64,000 nucleotides of DNA from Himantopus leucocephalus (Eukaryota > Chordata > Aves > Charadriiformes > Recurvirostridae). Both the position numbers and the translations under genes were made by a program. Below, piece after piece: positions 1-12,300 of the stretch; the first letter of the stretch is position 1; every line of letters begins with the position of its first letter. Location of the stretch: contig RSEF01000003.1 of NCBI GenBank assembly GCA_003993805.1, forward strand, positions 111,306,813 through 111,370,812. Direction: 5' to 3'. The notes under the pieces were generated by a model. That model searched no databases. It was not told the origin of the DNA and saw only the letters and a list, made by a program, of their open reading frames with translations.

Positions 1-60
1 TGTCGGTCCCATCTGGGGTGCCCCACGTCCCCAGTGGCCAATTCAGCCTAAACTACGACA
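1..60 (-). mobile_element. Edge of an endogenous-retrovirus-type LTR, cut by the window start
   Basis: The first 60 bases are much richer in G+C than the sequence after them and end in CGACA, so on the minus strand they begin TGTCGTAGTTTAGGCTGAAT. A TGT(C/A)GT(A/G)GTTT start is typical of several avian LTR groups (known from the family), and retroviral LTRs begin with TG. I infer that the element runs from position 60 leftwards out of the window, with ordinary AT-rich DNA starting at 61. The bases at the very edge (TGTCG...) mirror the other end, so a very short inverted-repeat structure is an alternative. The target duplication cannot be checked because the other end is missing. Confidence 0.4.
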
Positions 61-3000
61 GTCTTTTTCATGTTTATTAATATATAAACCTCTTTTAAAG
101 CATTCTCACCTTTTTGACAATAGCTTATAGTACATGTCTATTATACACAACAATTATTTTGTGAAATTTATTTTCATTGCAAATAGTGCTGTTTGGACAT
201 TCTTAAGTTTTTACTCAGACTTGCCTTGCTTTTAAATATTAGCTGAACACAAAAGGCTCCATATTCTTGGGCTCACAGATAAATGAACCAACTTTACAAA
301 CACAATAAAAGGAATAATATCCTTCAGGAAAAAATGTACCTGAACACTTTTATTTGTGCATTAAGTAATTAATCATTTTGTATATTAGGAAAACTGTAAC
401 ATAAATCTTAATAAAGTAATACACACTCAGCCATTGCTTTCATCTATTTATAAATCAGATAGATAGCATTGTAGCCATCATTCTATTTTTGCAACTTGCC
501 AGGCAGTAAAGTAAGAAGTTTATTGCAAATCCGTTATAAGAAGGGAAGTAATTGCTTGGGAGGCACAAGGGTGAATGAGTTAATGAGTGAGCAGTTTGAG
601 TTTTCTCATTGGTTTTAACCCTGTATAAATTTAATGGCTTCCTTTTAAATGTCTCTTAATGAGATAAAGCATAGTGTAAATTACTTAATGGTATCACATT
701 GAAGGCTTTATTTTCTTATTTAAATTGAATGTTACAGTGTATTTAGTGTGTATCTATAGCAAATAAATCTACATCAGACACGTATACCCTTTCTGGGCTT
801 GGTGTTAGCAGGAAGGAAAGAAACTGCAGCAGTATTATCTGTCAAGGGAAGAAACGGGGGCTGTATGAAGTATGTAACTAGTGATCTTTAATAGTTTATA
901 TAGACTGTAACATACAAGTATGATAACTCAAGCATGGCAATAGCAAATACAATTGTCAGTTATGCTTGTCTGTGGTAATATCATAATTGCATCACATGTG
1001 ATTATGTTAATTGGCAATGGTAGACACTGAAAAACTCATCAGCGTGCAGTCATGGTAAGTATTAGCCGTGTAGCATAATGATTATGACAAGCACTCTCGG
1101 ATCCTTGAGCTCTCCGACTCTGTTAAGGTGCAGAGGACCCTTCTGCTGGCCCTTGGTCCGTGCTCACAATATGGGGGCTTTAGGAGATGTCTTGCCTAAC
1201 GTGCTGAGGTGGCTTGGAGATGTCTGTCTCCACAGGAGCTGATTCTCATGTGCTGCAGTTTTTCAACACTGATCCTCTTCTGATCCCATCCTGCAGCCTT
1301 TGAAGAGCTATTTGATTCTACAGTCTGTGGCTTTCTGTACCTCCTCAGTTGCTCCTGAAAGACTGGGAATCCATATTGGAAATAGTCTATGTGGAGATAC
1401 TGTGCATGGTTACATGTAATCATAATTGCAATTCTATAATATTATCAATAATACTTTCTAAATGAAAAAAAGGAATACTTAAGCATTTAGTATTTTTGTA
1501 TCTGAGTTTTTTGGGAAGGGCTAGTAAATATCTTCAGTAATACAGAATGTTATGTGGAAAGTAGCTCTAGAAGTTATAGCATGGAAGATTTCTCGTTATT
1601 TACATGCAAAAGTGAGGAAAGTAAGGGGGATTTAAAAATATGTTTTCAGTCCATTTGTATTTGAATCAAATAAACTAAAAGCAAATAAAAACTCTATGGA
1701 GATAACATCTTTTTTTCTAAATTTTCCATTGAAACAGATTGTCATTTTTCACTCATTTCTAACAAGTCATATTGCAACTGCACTGATTTTTCAAGGATAT
1801 AAAGACAATTTTTTATAGTTGGGCACGTAGGAAAAAATATTAAAAGAGGGCTATGACCTGCTTTCATTTATGCCAGTATAGATCAGATTTAAAATATCAA
1901 TTTAATTAGATTTGGCCTGATTTGAAGTTTAAACATATCAAACTGTAGAATCTGCTGAGGACAGTAGTGGTGCTCTTTTTCAGGACACCCAGATCTGTAG
2001 ATGCATATGCCTTTAGAATAAAGCAGGGAGATGTCAAGGAAAATCTTCTTTGCAAATGTTCTGTGCTTCTACCCACAGTACATCTCAGAATAATTTCTAT
2101 GAATAATGTTGCATACATCTATCTTTGCCTTAGCAAACTTTCTGCAAGGCAGATGTTTTCTTTCTCCAAAAAAATCTCACCTCTATCAAATGATTAACGT
2201 AAGAGAATCTGACCTTATCACAATACCTGTATCTGTCAATTATGTTTTCCGCTTCAGTAAACACTAATGTAATGGTATATATATTTGTATGGTAGTTTTG
2301 ATGATTCTAATAAATGTTAATCTTTTAGCTGTTTAAAATTAAGCCACTTTTCCGCATACTCATAACAGACTTCCTATTCTCACAAAACCAAGCAGTTAGT
2401 ACGGTTAATTGTTCAATGAATATGTAAATGTTGCCGTGCAACCCAAATCAGCAAGAGGGCTAGATATCAATTAGATACTGCACTTAGAAGAAAGTCAACT
2501 GGCTAAAATTAAATAGTTCAGTGAGCACTTCTGCTGCCTTTGAAGGCTGGTGCCTTCCTATGGACAGAGCTGTAGATGTGATGCCTTGAATATCGGCAGA
2601 ATTCTACTTGACAGCTTTAATTTATGCTACTGTTTGATTAGATGGTTGTGACACTGCATGGATACTGAATCCTGGCATCATAGCTTAAGTGGCACTGCTA
2701 TATCTCTGCCCACAGGAAAATGTATTACCTTGGTAAAAATCACATCAGATAGATTTTTCTTTCCTTCTAATCTTTTTGGAAAGTATTTGCTAAAGACATG
2801 AGAGCTGAACTGAAGACACCTCACTGGCACTTCTGGGTTTTGGAACTATCCCACTTTTTTACTCCGCCTCAAGAACACTGTCCTGGTGTAAAATGGAGGT
2901 GAGTTTGGGGTTGAGGGTTTGAACCTTGGTCTGTGGCCACCAGGAAGGTGTCCTATCACTGCTCATTGAGCTCTTCTATGATACCCATGGGTGTGAGTCA

Positions 3001-3415
3001 CCTATTAGTAGTGAGACATGGAGACAAATAGAGAGCGAGACAGGAGTAAAATCTCTGAAATATGCTGTATGCATACAGAAAAAGCCTTACACTTGCTATT
3101 AAATCTAGCTATAAATGCATTGCTGGGAGGGGAAGGAGGCTCAGCAATGCTATTTCTATCAAATTGTAAAGTTTATAGTGCTGCAGAATATAACCTACTG
3201 CATATAAATCAAAGCATGTAACAAACTTGTATAATGTGTAATGTTCACTCAGACCTCTGGCATTTCAAATTCCTGCCTACAGGGACTTTAAGTTACTTCA
3301 GTATTTTATAAATCAGTAAGTAAGAATATGAATATTTTGACTCAAATTCTGCTGTTATTAATAAAGGTAATATAGGGATACGTAAGATGAATTGTAAAGG
3401 ATTGCTGTTCATAAA
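61..3415. other. Unique AT-rich non-coding stretch
   Basis: No repeat family, RNA gene or credible exon was recognised. Open frames are short (at most about 76 codons) and overlap on opposite strands, as expected by chance. A 12-bp perfect palindrome containing the E-box CACATGTG lies at 991-1002. The rest is AT-rich sequence with scattered AATAAA-like words that have no gene context. Confidence 0.6.
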
Positions 3416-3515
3416 CTCTTAAAGCCAGAAAAGACCACTATATATGATCATCTCATTGACCTTCTGCCTAGCACAGATAGTAGAATTTTGCTCACTGGCT
3501 CTCGACCTGAATCCG
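3416..3515 (-). mobile_element. Very old CR1-type LINE 3' fragment
   Basis: The stretch contains AAAGCCAGAAAAGACCACTA, then GATCATCTCATTGACCTTCTGCCTA, GCACAGATAG and TAGAATTT in order. This matches the well-known reversed 3' region of ancient amniote CR1/L3-like elements (pattern: gcCAGAAgGGACCAttatGATCATCTagtctGACCTCCTGcatAACACAGgcc...). The orientation is therefore minus, with the 3' end on the left. A TATA insertion and many substitutions show strong decay. The match is by remembered consensus pattern, not alignment; the right-hand boundary is approximate. Confidence 0.6.
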
Positions 3516-6036
3516 ACAAATGCTCAGAAAGCCTTGCTCCAGTGCACTCTGGCCACAGAACTCTGTTGTTTCTTCAAGGTGGTTTTAAAAGAAGCATCAA
3601 TTACACAGAGAGCTATGGCTGTCGTCCTGTAAGTAAGAATCATAGAGTGATTTTACAGTGCAGTATACCTTTGGGAGGGATTTTCTCTTCTCTTGTAGCC
3701 TTTAAAGCTGCTATAAAGGCCATTTAATAGGCTGGGGGAGGACATCCTTGAGTGCAGGCAGTATCTAGCTAGAGGCTGTCCTAAATGACTCAGACTGTAC
3801 CCTCAGCAGAGACAGCAAGAAGGCATGAAATCCTTTGTACCATTTATAGTTGTGTGCCTTGGCAGCTGCTGTAGGTAGCAGAACAACCATTGAGCAGTCC
3901 TGAAAGCGAAATGCACTGTAATTTAGCAGGTTTTTTTCTTTTGTTTCGGTTTAGTTTGTTTTTTTTCCTGTTTTACTTTATGCTGGAAACCTTACCTGCT
4001 CTTATAAATGTCCAGAATATGAGGTCCAAGATGTCTCAAAGCTGATTTTATCTCATTTTTTCCCCTCATGGGGAGAAAATAAAAGGTCTTCTCTTTTTCC
4101 CTTTATTTATTTATTTTTACTGAAAACAGTACACTATAACCAGCCTTTTGTAATAGCTTAGTGAAATCTTCCTTTGAGTAACAGAGTTATTTTAAATTGT
4201 AGATTTCTTCCTGCATATCCTTAAGGTTTGTGTCCATGGTAATTTTTAGAGCTCAAATTTAGGTGCCTTGTTATCTGTAGTAAAGATGGCAGTGCTGTGG
4301 AGTGAGGAACTAATAAGATCTCTACTAGCTGTTTTAGAATCCCAGCTGTCTCTTATGACATGCTGTATTGTCATTCATTTGTATATTCTCAATTTTCCTA
4401 ATCATAAGCACATTTGAAAGAGTAGATCCCTGCGCATATCGTGCATCACTGTTTTCTTCATTGGAAACAAAAAAAGTTTTAACCCTGTTCATTTCTATAG
4501 TTCTGATGAATTCATAGAACTCCTCTGAGGCTGAGAAGGGTCTTTCTGATCAACATACAAACCCCTGTACAGTTGTGTTGAGTCTGAATGGGGCAGTTAA
4601 CACTGATGGTGGACGCATGGGCCAGAGAACCTGGCTTCATTCTCAAATCCTATGTTGATGCTCATTGGTGACAGAAATACAGCTAGTATTTGTTTTATTT
4701 TGTAAAGTTTCTGGTTCCAACTGCCTCATTCAGGTCAGCGGTACCCAGTCAAGGATCAGATATGGAGAAGGGAGGTGATACCCAACTACTGTTATGTACT
4801 TTCCCGCCTGGTCCACAGTCTGCTTCAGTTCTTGGTAAAGCTGAGAATAGTTTTGGTGTTGCTCTAAATTGTACTTAATTACCCATTGCTTTTAGATCCT
4901 TTCCAGAGTCCCGGGGATGCCATACCACGGTGCAACCCTGGTCATGTCCTTTGCCTTAGTTGCATTTTCTGTACTAGGGACTACATGGGATAGGAGGAAA
5001 TAGAAAAAGCTTTAAGATTCAGCTACACTTCAGTAAGCCTTTTGAGGGGGGGATAGGAGGGGAAAAGGGTACTCATGTCTATTATGAAGGTGTAGCCCCT
5101 GGTTTATATGAGTCCCTTGAAGTTAGAAGATAGTCATCTTAGGCAGATAAGAGGACCTCCTATCATTCTCATGATTTCTAATCTGTTATTTGTTTATCAT
5201 GCTGTATAAAGACTTGGTTTTGAATGCTTTTGCATAGAGTTGAGTATTTTGGTTCTATAGCACAGGACTCCTGAGTGTTTAAGGGAGAAGGAGCTGGTAT
5301 TTTTCCCAAATGGAGCAATACAACTGAGATACAGAAAGACGACTAGATTTAACCTTTTCAGATGGAGCAATGAAATAAAACACTTAATCATCTATAAGTA
5401 TGGAAAATTTAGGTGTTCTCTGACATCAGTGATGTCTACGCAGCTCTTAAAATGAAAATATATAATTCCCATAATTTAATTCAGTCACAAGATAGCAGAT
5501 CAGAAAAAGGAGAATGAATCACTGTCACAAATACTCTTCCTCTGCTGCACTGACAAGGACAGATAAAGTAGAAAGCATCATTAAAACAAGGAACCATTTA
5601 CAGATTTGAATTTGGATCTCCTGTACTGAGAATAAGCATCCTCTTTTTCCCTTAGTATTAAGCGGGAGAAGCATGTTCTGTCATTGTATCCCATCATTTG
5701 GCATTATTGCATGAGTTAGTGCAGCATGAGTAAATACACTGAGGAGGGTATTAAATGCCACCTTGCAGCAACAGTCTTCTAAATTGCAGTCCCTACCTGC
5801 TTTCTAAAAGTAGGTATTTTTCAGTGAAAATAAATTGTTTGTATTTCTTTCAGCAATGGAGCATAATTAGAGCCATGCAGATGGTTGATTATTTAGTTCA
5901 ATGTGTGAAGACCATTCAGAAAACTGGAGAGAGAAGGAGGGGAATAGTTTAGACTGACAGCAAAGTTATAGTTTTCGGTAATACTAGATTTACTACTGAA
6001 CTGTTTTAACTGAAAATGAATCTGTCCCCGTTTCTG
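3516..6036. other. Unique non-coding stretch
   Basis: No recognisable gene or repeat was found. A short (TTTA)n run lies at 4102-4118. An AATCATAGAGT word near 3647 resembles the tip of a CR1 3' end but is too short to call. The paired 62- and 79-codon frames near 3444-3727 overlap each other and the old CR1 scrap, and have no conserved features. Confidence 0.55.
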
Positions 6037-6061
6037 CCCCCCCCGCCCCCCCCCCCCCNCC
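6037..6061. repeat. Poly-C tract containing an undetermined base
   Basis: About 25 bases of C are interrupted by one G (6045) and one N (6059). The ambiguous base inside a homopolymer most likely marks a sequencing or consensus-length problem, so the true length is uncertain. Any open frame crossing it, such as the minus-strand one ending in a glycine run, should be ignored. Confidence 0.9.
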
Positions 6062-8590
6062 AGTTTTGGGCAGTTGCAACCCCTTTAAAAAAGGCTTGGT
6101 GTATATTGATCTTCCATCTTTGCAGGCAAAGGGATTTGTTGTTATCCACAGTCTGACAAGATGACGCATCCTCTAATCCTATAGTCCAGTACACAAAGGA
6201 GGGGGAGATATTTGTGTAAGGAGCAGCTGTGAGGGAAGGTCTGGTTATAATTACTAACTCTAGCTGCATCATCGTAGGATATGAACCTGGTACTGCACCT
6301 TTAGCCAGGAGGGTACATGATTTGATGGGCAACAGGATGTTTTGGAATAGATTTTCTACCCTTTAAAGTCATAATACTTTATTTTTAAAAATAATGATTA
6401 TGAACTGGGGAGATAGATACATAGACTTTGCCACTGCTGATTGAGGACTCCAAATCTTGAGCAATCTGGTGATAAGAGCAAGGCTGTGTAAGATAAGCTG
6501 CTGTGCCCTCTTTCTGTCCCTCTGTTGTTAAAAAGAGGGGAAGAATAATCTTTAGAAATTTGGAAATAAGTCACTTAAACAATGAAGTGGTTTCCCCTCC
6601 TTTTTTCTTCCTTCAGTGTAACGTAGTTACAATAGTCATGATTGTTTATTGTGACTGTATTTCTCTTGTCTGCTTTTTTGCCAAATGCTTTTTCTGATTT
6701 TTCAAGAATTTTTTTGTTCTGATCAAAAATAGTCCCATGTTCACATTTGCCCTTTTCCTTACCGAGCGTTTCCCACTGAAAGCAGTGACATGTATGTTAT
6801 GGAGCAAGGTGCAGCTTGCCACAGAGGGTGTTTTTTGTGGACAGGATGCTTCTTGTCTGCTTTGTGTTTATCTTCCATGGGGAAAAATATTGACATGAGA
6901 CTTATAGCAGAAATCAATAAAAAATGAACATGATAGTAATGATACAGTACATGATTACAAGGAAGAAAGGTCTTGTAGTTAGAACTAGGTCTAGGACTCA
7001 GCAGAGGGATTTTAACTTTTTCAAAGTTGCCTCTGTAGATCGTTGTTTGACTTCCATTTACCCGTCCTGACATGGCAGTATATTTTCCGTTAAGTAAGGA
7101 CTGGAATCGCGATGATGACCTCTGTGAATGTAGAAAATGAGTTCCGTCCCGAGTGGATTATAGTCAAGATAATAATTATCTATGGTAGTACATAAGGATG
7201 ACATGTTTTCCTTTATCATTAGGTAAAAGCATGCAGTTGAAACAGAACAAACTTCTGTTGCTTTTCATTTCGGCACTTTTGATGCATACTAGTATGTGTA
7301 GATGGCTTTGTATTCAGGATGAGATGTAGTCGTGTCATTCTTTGGACAATGTAGTGCTTCTCTGAGGTTCTAGGCCTTCTTTTTCCTTCCTGAATAATTT
7401 CAGTCTTTTAAAAACATCAGTGTATATATATCCTGCAGCTGGACTTTTCTGCAAGCAAGCATGGAAAATAATTTTTTCTTTCTCAGGCGTGAGGATTGCT
7501 CAATGGTAATGGCTATAATAAAATATTTCATTCCATCTATGCAGGTCTCTGTGATCCATAAACCTTACTGCCCACAGCCTAAAGAAGAACACAGAAATAG
7601 GTCAGAACCGAACTCCTTTTTATGGCTGTGTAAAATAGGGGAAGAGAATGTGGTTGGCTAGTTGAAGGTCATGTAATAGCTTGCAACAGAGCTGAAAAGA
7701 GTCTTTAATTGAAAAAGCTTCTGAGTTGGAAATCCAAGTTACTGCCTAAGGTGTCTCTGGAGCATATTTGTATTGGATATGTGCCTATACTGTATTTAAT
7801 GTATGCTGTTTACAAACTGACCTTTCTGGGAGGGAATGTTCTCTGTCAGGTATTGTTAAATTCTTTAACATAAAAACAGCCCATAAACAAAGAAGGAATT
7901 TCTGACTTCGGCATAAGAAGACAGATAGCAATAACTGCCTGAACTTAATGAACTGCTCCAAAGGGAATATGCCTTTGACTGCATTTGTTAGTTACAGGAG
8001 TTGCTTGGAATTCCAACTCTCCATCCCTGTTTCTGTCAGCATTCAGCTCTGCTACTCTCACAGTCATGCTTTAGCCTGTTGCCCTCAGCTGTATTTTAAT
8101 TGAAGCTCATAATATTTTAAGACTGCTTTGTCTTTCCAGATATCAAAGCAAATGGATTTATAAGTCCCTTGGCTCCTGTACTATACACATGAGCTGTCTT
8201 TCCCCACCATGGGTATTGGTAAAACAAGCAAAATGTCATTTACACAGGGCTCAGCATTTGAAGAAGTTCAATATTAATTGCCTAAGGATATTTTCTAGAA
8301 AAAGTGACTTAATGTCATGACATTCTGTTCTTAGTGCAGGGTGAAAGAGCAAAAGGAAAAGAACCTAAAGCTGACAGGGTTTTTACCAAAGGGCAGTTAT
8401 AAAATTGAGGCAGATTAGTTTTCATGAAGGACCCATACAGGTTGATGCAAAGGGAAGTACACAGAATGCTATTACATTAGCTGCCAAATTAGCATGGTAC
8501 CTCAGGACTCAGACCTTGACAGAGCTAGGGATGGAAGATTTCTTAAGAGGCAATAAATGGAATTCTTAAATGTCTGTGCAGCCTGGCTTA
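6062..8590. other. Unique non-coding stretch
   Basis: No gene or clear repeat was found. At about 7650-7690, GTTGAAGGTCATGTAATAGC followed by AACAGAGCTG loosely recalls a reversed core-SINE, but the match is too weak to annotate. The minus frame of about 104 codons at 6759-7073 has no recognisable motif. Confidence 0.55.
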
Positions 8591-9385
8591 TCACAGAATC
8601 GCAGAGTCACTGAGGTTGGAAGAGACCTCTTGAGGTGATCTTGTCCAACCCCCCTGCTCAGGCAGGGCCACCGACAGCCAGTTTCCCAGGGTCATGTCCA
8701 GATGGCTTCTGAATGGATGGATTCCATCCAAGGATGGAATTTCTACAACCTCCCTGGGCAACCTATTCCAGTGCTTGGTCACCCTCACGGTAAAAAAGTA
8801 TTGAACTTCATGAGGTTCCTGTTGGTCCATTTGTCCACCCTGTCAAGGCCCCTCTGGATGACAGCATGAGCCACTGGTGTATCAGCCACTCTTCCTAGTT
8901 TTGTGTCCTTGGCAAACATGCTTGAGGGTACATTCTGCTCCAACATCCAGATCACTTAATGCCACTGATCACCACCCCGTGGACTTGGATGTTCAGCATA
9001 TTTTAAATCCACCTCACAGTCTGCTCATCCAGCCCACATTTCAACATCTTCTCTCTGAGGATCTGATGGGGAGATGGTGTCAAAAGTGTTCCTGAAGTTA
9101 AGGTAGGCAATATCCAATGCTGTCCCCTTGTCTACCAAGCTAGTCTTTCATTCTAGAAGGTTCTTAGGTTGGTCAAGCATGACTTGCCCTTAGTGAATCC
9201 ATGCTGACTATTCCTGATGTCCTACTTATCCTTCACATGCCTGGAAATGTTTTCCAGGGTTATTTGCTCTCTTATCTTCCCAGGTGCTGAGGTGAGGCTG
9301 GCCAGCCTGTAATTCCCTGGGTCCTCCTGCTTGTCCATTTTGAAGACAGGAGTGACATTTGCTTTCCTCTGGTTCCTCCAGTTTG
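8591..9385 (-). mobile_element. CR1 LINE, 5'-truncated, with an internal deletion
   Basis: The left end TCACAGAATCGCAGAGTCAC, then GGTTGGAAGAGACCTC and TTGTCCAACCCCCCTGCTCA, is the reverse complement of a CR1 3' end. CR1 pol-region words follow in the expected order: CCTGTCAAGGCCCCTCTGGA, CAGCCACTCTTCCTAGTTTT, CCGTGGACTTGG, CTGCTCATCCAGCCCACA, GGTGTCAAAAGTGTTCCTGA, AATCCATGCTGACTA and GAGGTGAGGCTGGCCAGCCTG. The element is therefore minus-strand, with its 3' end at 8591 and its 5' truncation near 9385. CR1 encodes ORF2 (endonuclease and reverse transcriptase). This copy carries only the 3' part and is interrupted by stops and indels, so it is a dead copy. At about 8960 the sequence jumps from the part before the 'decay'-type segment to CCACTGATCACCACCCC, implying a deletion of roughly 90 bp against the family (inference). 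It is the least diverged CR1 in the window. Confidence 0.92.
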
Positions 9386-12300
9386 TGTGGTGAATTTCTT
9401 CCTTGAGGTGTTCTGCATTCAGCTTAGGTAGATGTTTATTTCTACGTAAATAAAGAGGAAATTAGTGGTTTTCTGCAAAGCGAGCAGCTGCTTTGTAAGA
9501 ATGAAAGCAAGCAAAAGGGGGTGAGGCAAATTTGGACTTGGAGAGCAGAACCACCATTGTTCAAGTAATCCTCACTGAATTAAACCTGCGGCAACCTTTT
9601 ACAGTGACAAAGAACAGCCTGAACACTTGATTATAAAAGAGAAAGGCCCTCATAGTATTAACAAAACAGCATTCTGTCTGATCTTAGAATCCCAGCTTAC
9701 ACATGTAAACTACGGATACTAGAAAGTGATTTTCCTTGCAGTGTTTTTAATCACATTTGTTTTCCCTAGTAGGTCAGGAACAATTGAGAGCATGGGTTGA
9801 CTTTCATGCAACATACATGCAGCCTTGCATACCACCACTACCATAGCCAAGGTTTGTGAGATCATAGCTGCAATAACTTTGTTATGTATGCTTAACAGTC
9901 TCACCATGTGAAAGTGGAGACAACCTCCTGACGTGCATTATTCCCATGTTAAGTGCACAGGGAGTGTGGGAGGACGTACCTGCAGATGAAAAATGATGAA
10001 AAAAGAAGATGAAAAAGCTTGTCCTGACTCTGTTATTCTGATGCATACAGAATTACCCATTCCAGATGAATGGTGTATATTTTCAAAACTGGATAGATGA
10101 CTAAAACTGTGCATACTCGTAAGCATAGGGTAACATTTTCTAGTTATTAAAAATAAAACCTTTTTTGAGAATGAGCCTTGGATTCTGCAATTATGTAGAA
10201 ACACAAGACAGAACATTTCAAACATGTCTGTATCGTATAGTCAATATATATCTAAAATCCCCATAATAGGCATTTTTAATTTTCCAGGCCCTATGACTTC
10301 AATTATTATTTTACAAGGGAAACAGTGGGAATTAGCAAACCTGGGGTTTTTTTTCCCACCTTTGCCACTGATTCCTTGTGTATTGCAGGAGACGTGTTGT
10401 AACGCTTCTGAGTTTCAGTTCTCTGCATGTCGGATAAGGCACATTGAGGCAACACGTGTACAAAGTATATGAAGAGTATGTATTTGTACTGTATGAGAAA
10501 CAGGGTTTCTCTCTTGAGGGAGAATTGATTTGTGTTTGGTGGGGCAGGATGCTGAAATCAATTGATGTAAAGTTTTATCTGCATAGATAAGAAGATGGAA
10601 AATTGTGAAATATAAAAGGCAAAAGAGGAAAAATGAGATTTTTATCTTGATCTTCTTTTCATGCGTAGCAAAATATGTAGCTAGATGCTTGAAGTTACAG
10701 ATACAGTGGCTGGCCATTTAGGTGACAGCTGTCATTGATTAGATAAATATTAATCAAGATTTGTATTAGCAAGAGCAAAACTAGCGGCAGAGGACTGGTG
10801 AAGAAAGTGTATCAGTGGCAGGATTTATAAAATCAGGCTCTACAACATAGGGATGCTGTGCTCTTCTTTCCTTAAGGAAATCAAACATCAGATGTTGTCT
10901 TCCTGCTTTGTTTATTATCTTCCATCACATTTATTTTCCTCCTACACCAAGTGCTGCAAGCTCCTCTCACTCTGTTCTCCCTTTCCCCTGCCATAATTTT
11001 GGTATCCATTCCTTCTGTGATTCAGTGTGGTCACTGGGGAAACATTGCTTTAATGATTTGCTATTTAACTGCTCAGTGTTCCTTGCATCATCAGAGAAGC
11101 AGCAGCGTTGACAAAGTACAGCCTGCCCATAGGGAGTACTATATCAGTGGAAAGACAAGTTGCTATGGTAATACATTACATAGCAATGAGGGATTTTGGA
11201 AGATGCATCTGACAGTTTGAGGTAAAGTATCATCATTTCCTTGCAGCTTTCAAAAAGTGTCATAATCTGAATTTCAGTGGGCTTTTTTTTTCTGTTTTTT
11301 TTTTTTTCCTTTTGTGAGGCGACATCTCTCAATAACCCTGAGCAAGCCACAAAACTAAAAGGAAAAGCCTCTGTCCTCAAGGAGGCAACAGTTCTAATAA
11401 AAATGGAGGAGTTTAGTTCTGAGGCAATTAATGAAGCATATGGTGAAATGGCTGTACAGGTTCTCTGTATGTCCTTGCCTCTATTTCACTTGAATGCACA
11501 CGTCTTCATTTTATAAGCATGAGTGATGCATGAAAGAAAAACACAGAACTTGTGAAAAGTAATCACTAGTCATAAGAAGTATTGTAAAATAGATCAGAAG
11601 GAGATTCCTGAAAGTAAGGGCCAAGAAGAAGAAAGTCAGCAAAGGAAAAAATAAAAACAACAACAACAAAAAGCTTGTTTCTCCCACATGCATGGAATTA
11701 GAAAAAAGAACCAATAATCACATAACTTGAAAAGTGACACTGGAAACTGCAAAGCAACACTGGCAGGTATATTTTCCATTTTCAACTTTTTCTTCAGATA
11801 CTTTGTCTAAATGTGAATGAACACTTACATGTTATCCATGTATGAAGGCAGAAGGGGAATAGCATATGGAAATAGGAGGGGGATAGTAAAATATTTCCCT
11901 CTAGGACAAAAAAAAAAAAAGTTCTCAGGACAGGCATTTGTATACTTAATGTTTACATAGGAATATATTTTTGAGCAATTACAGTCCCTGTCTTTGAGAG
12001 GTGCAGGAATCGTCCACAGTCTAATTACTCCTGAGATTTTGTTATTTTGTACCTTTGGATGGAACATTTGTCTGTGCAGCACACCCGAGGAGCATATGTC
12101 CTGGAATATTTGGCACTTAATTTTTGCTTACAGCAATTTCGAATTCCACTAAGCCTACAGAAGTTTGCCTCTCTCTAGGGCAGGTGCAGACACAAGAACT
12201 GTTTTTTAGTGGATCTTTGGCATCTCATATTCTCGTTGGCAGTTAGGATGCTTCTGTGATTGTAATTTCAATTCATCTTCTGAATACATACCTGCAAGAC

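Noticed and set aside
4500..4570. Possible CR1 3' end (AATTCATAGAACTCCTCTGAGG)
   Set aside because: Only one CR1-like word and no continuing similarity on either side.
7645..7700. Possible reversed core-SINE
   Set aside because: Only two short words match the pattern; too weak to separate from chance.
8877..9095. 72-codon plus-strand open frame
   Set aside because: Antisense shadow on the CR1 element.
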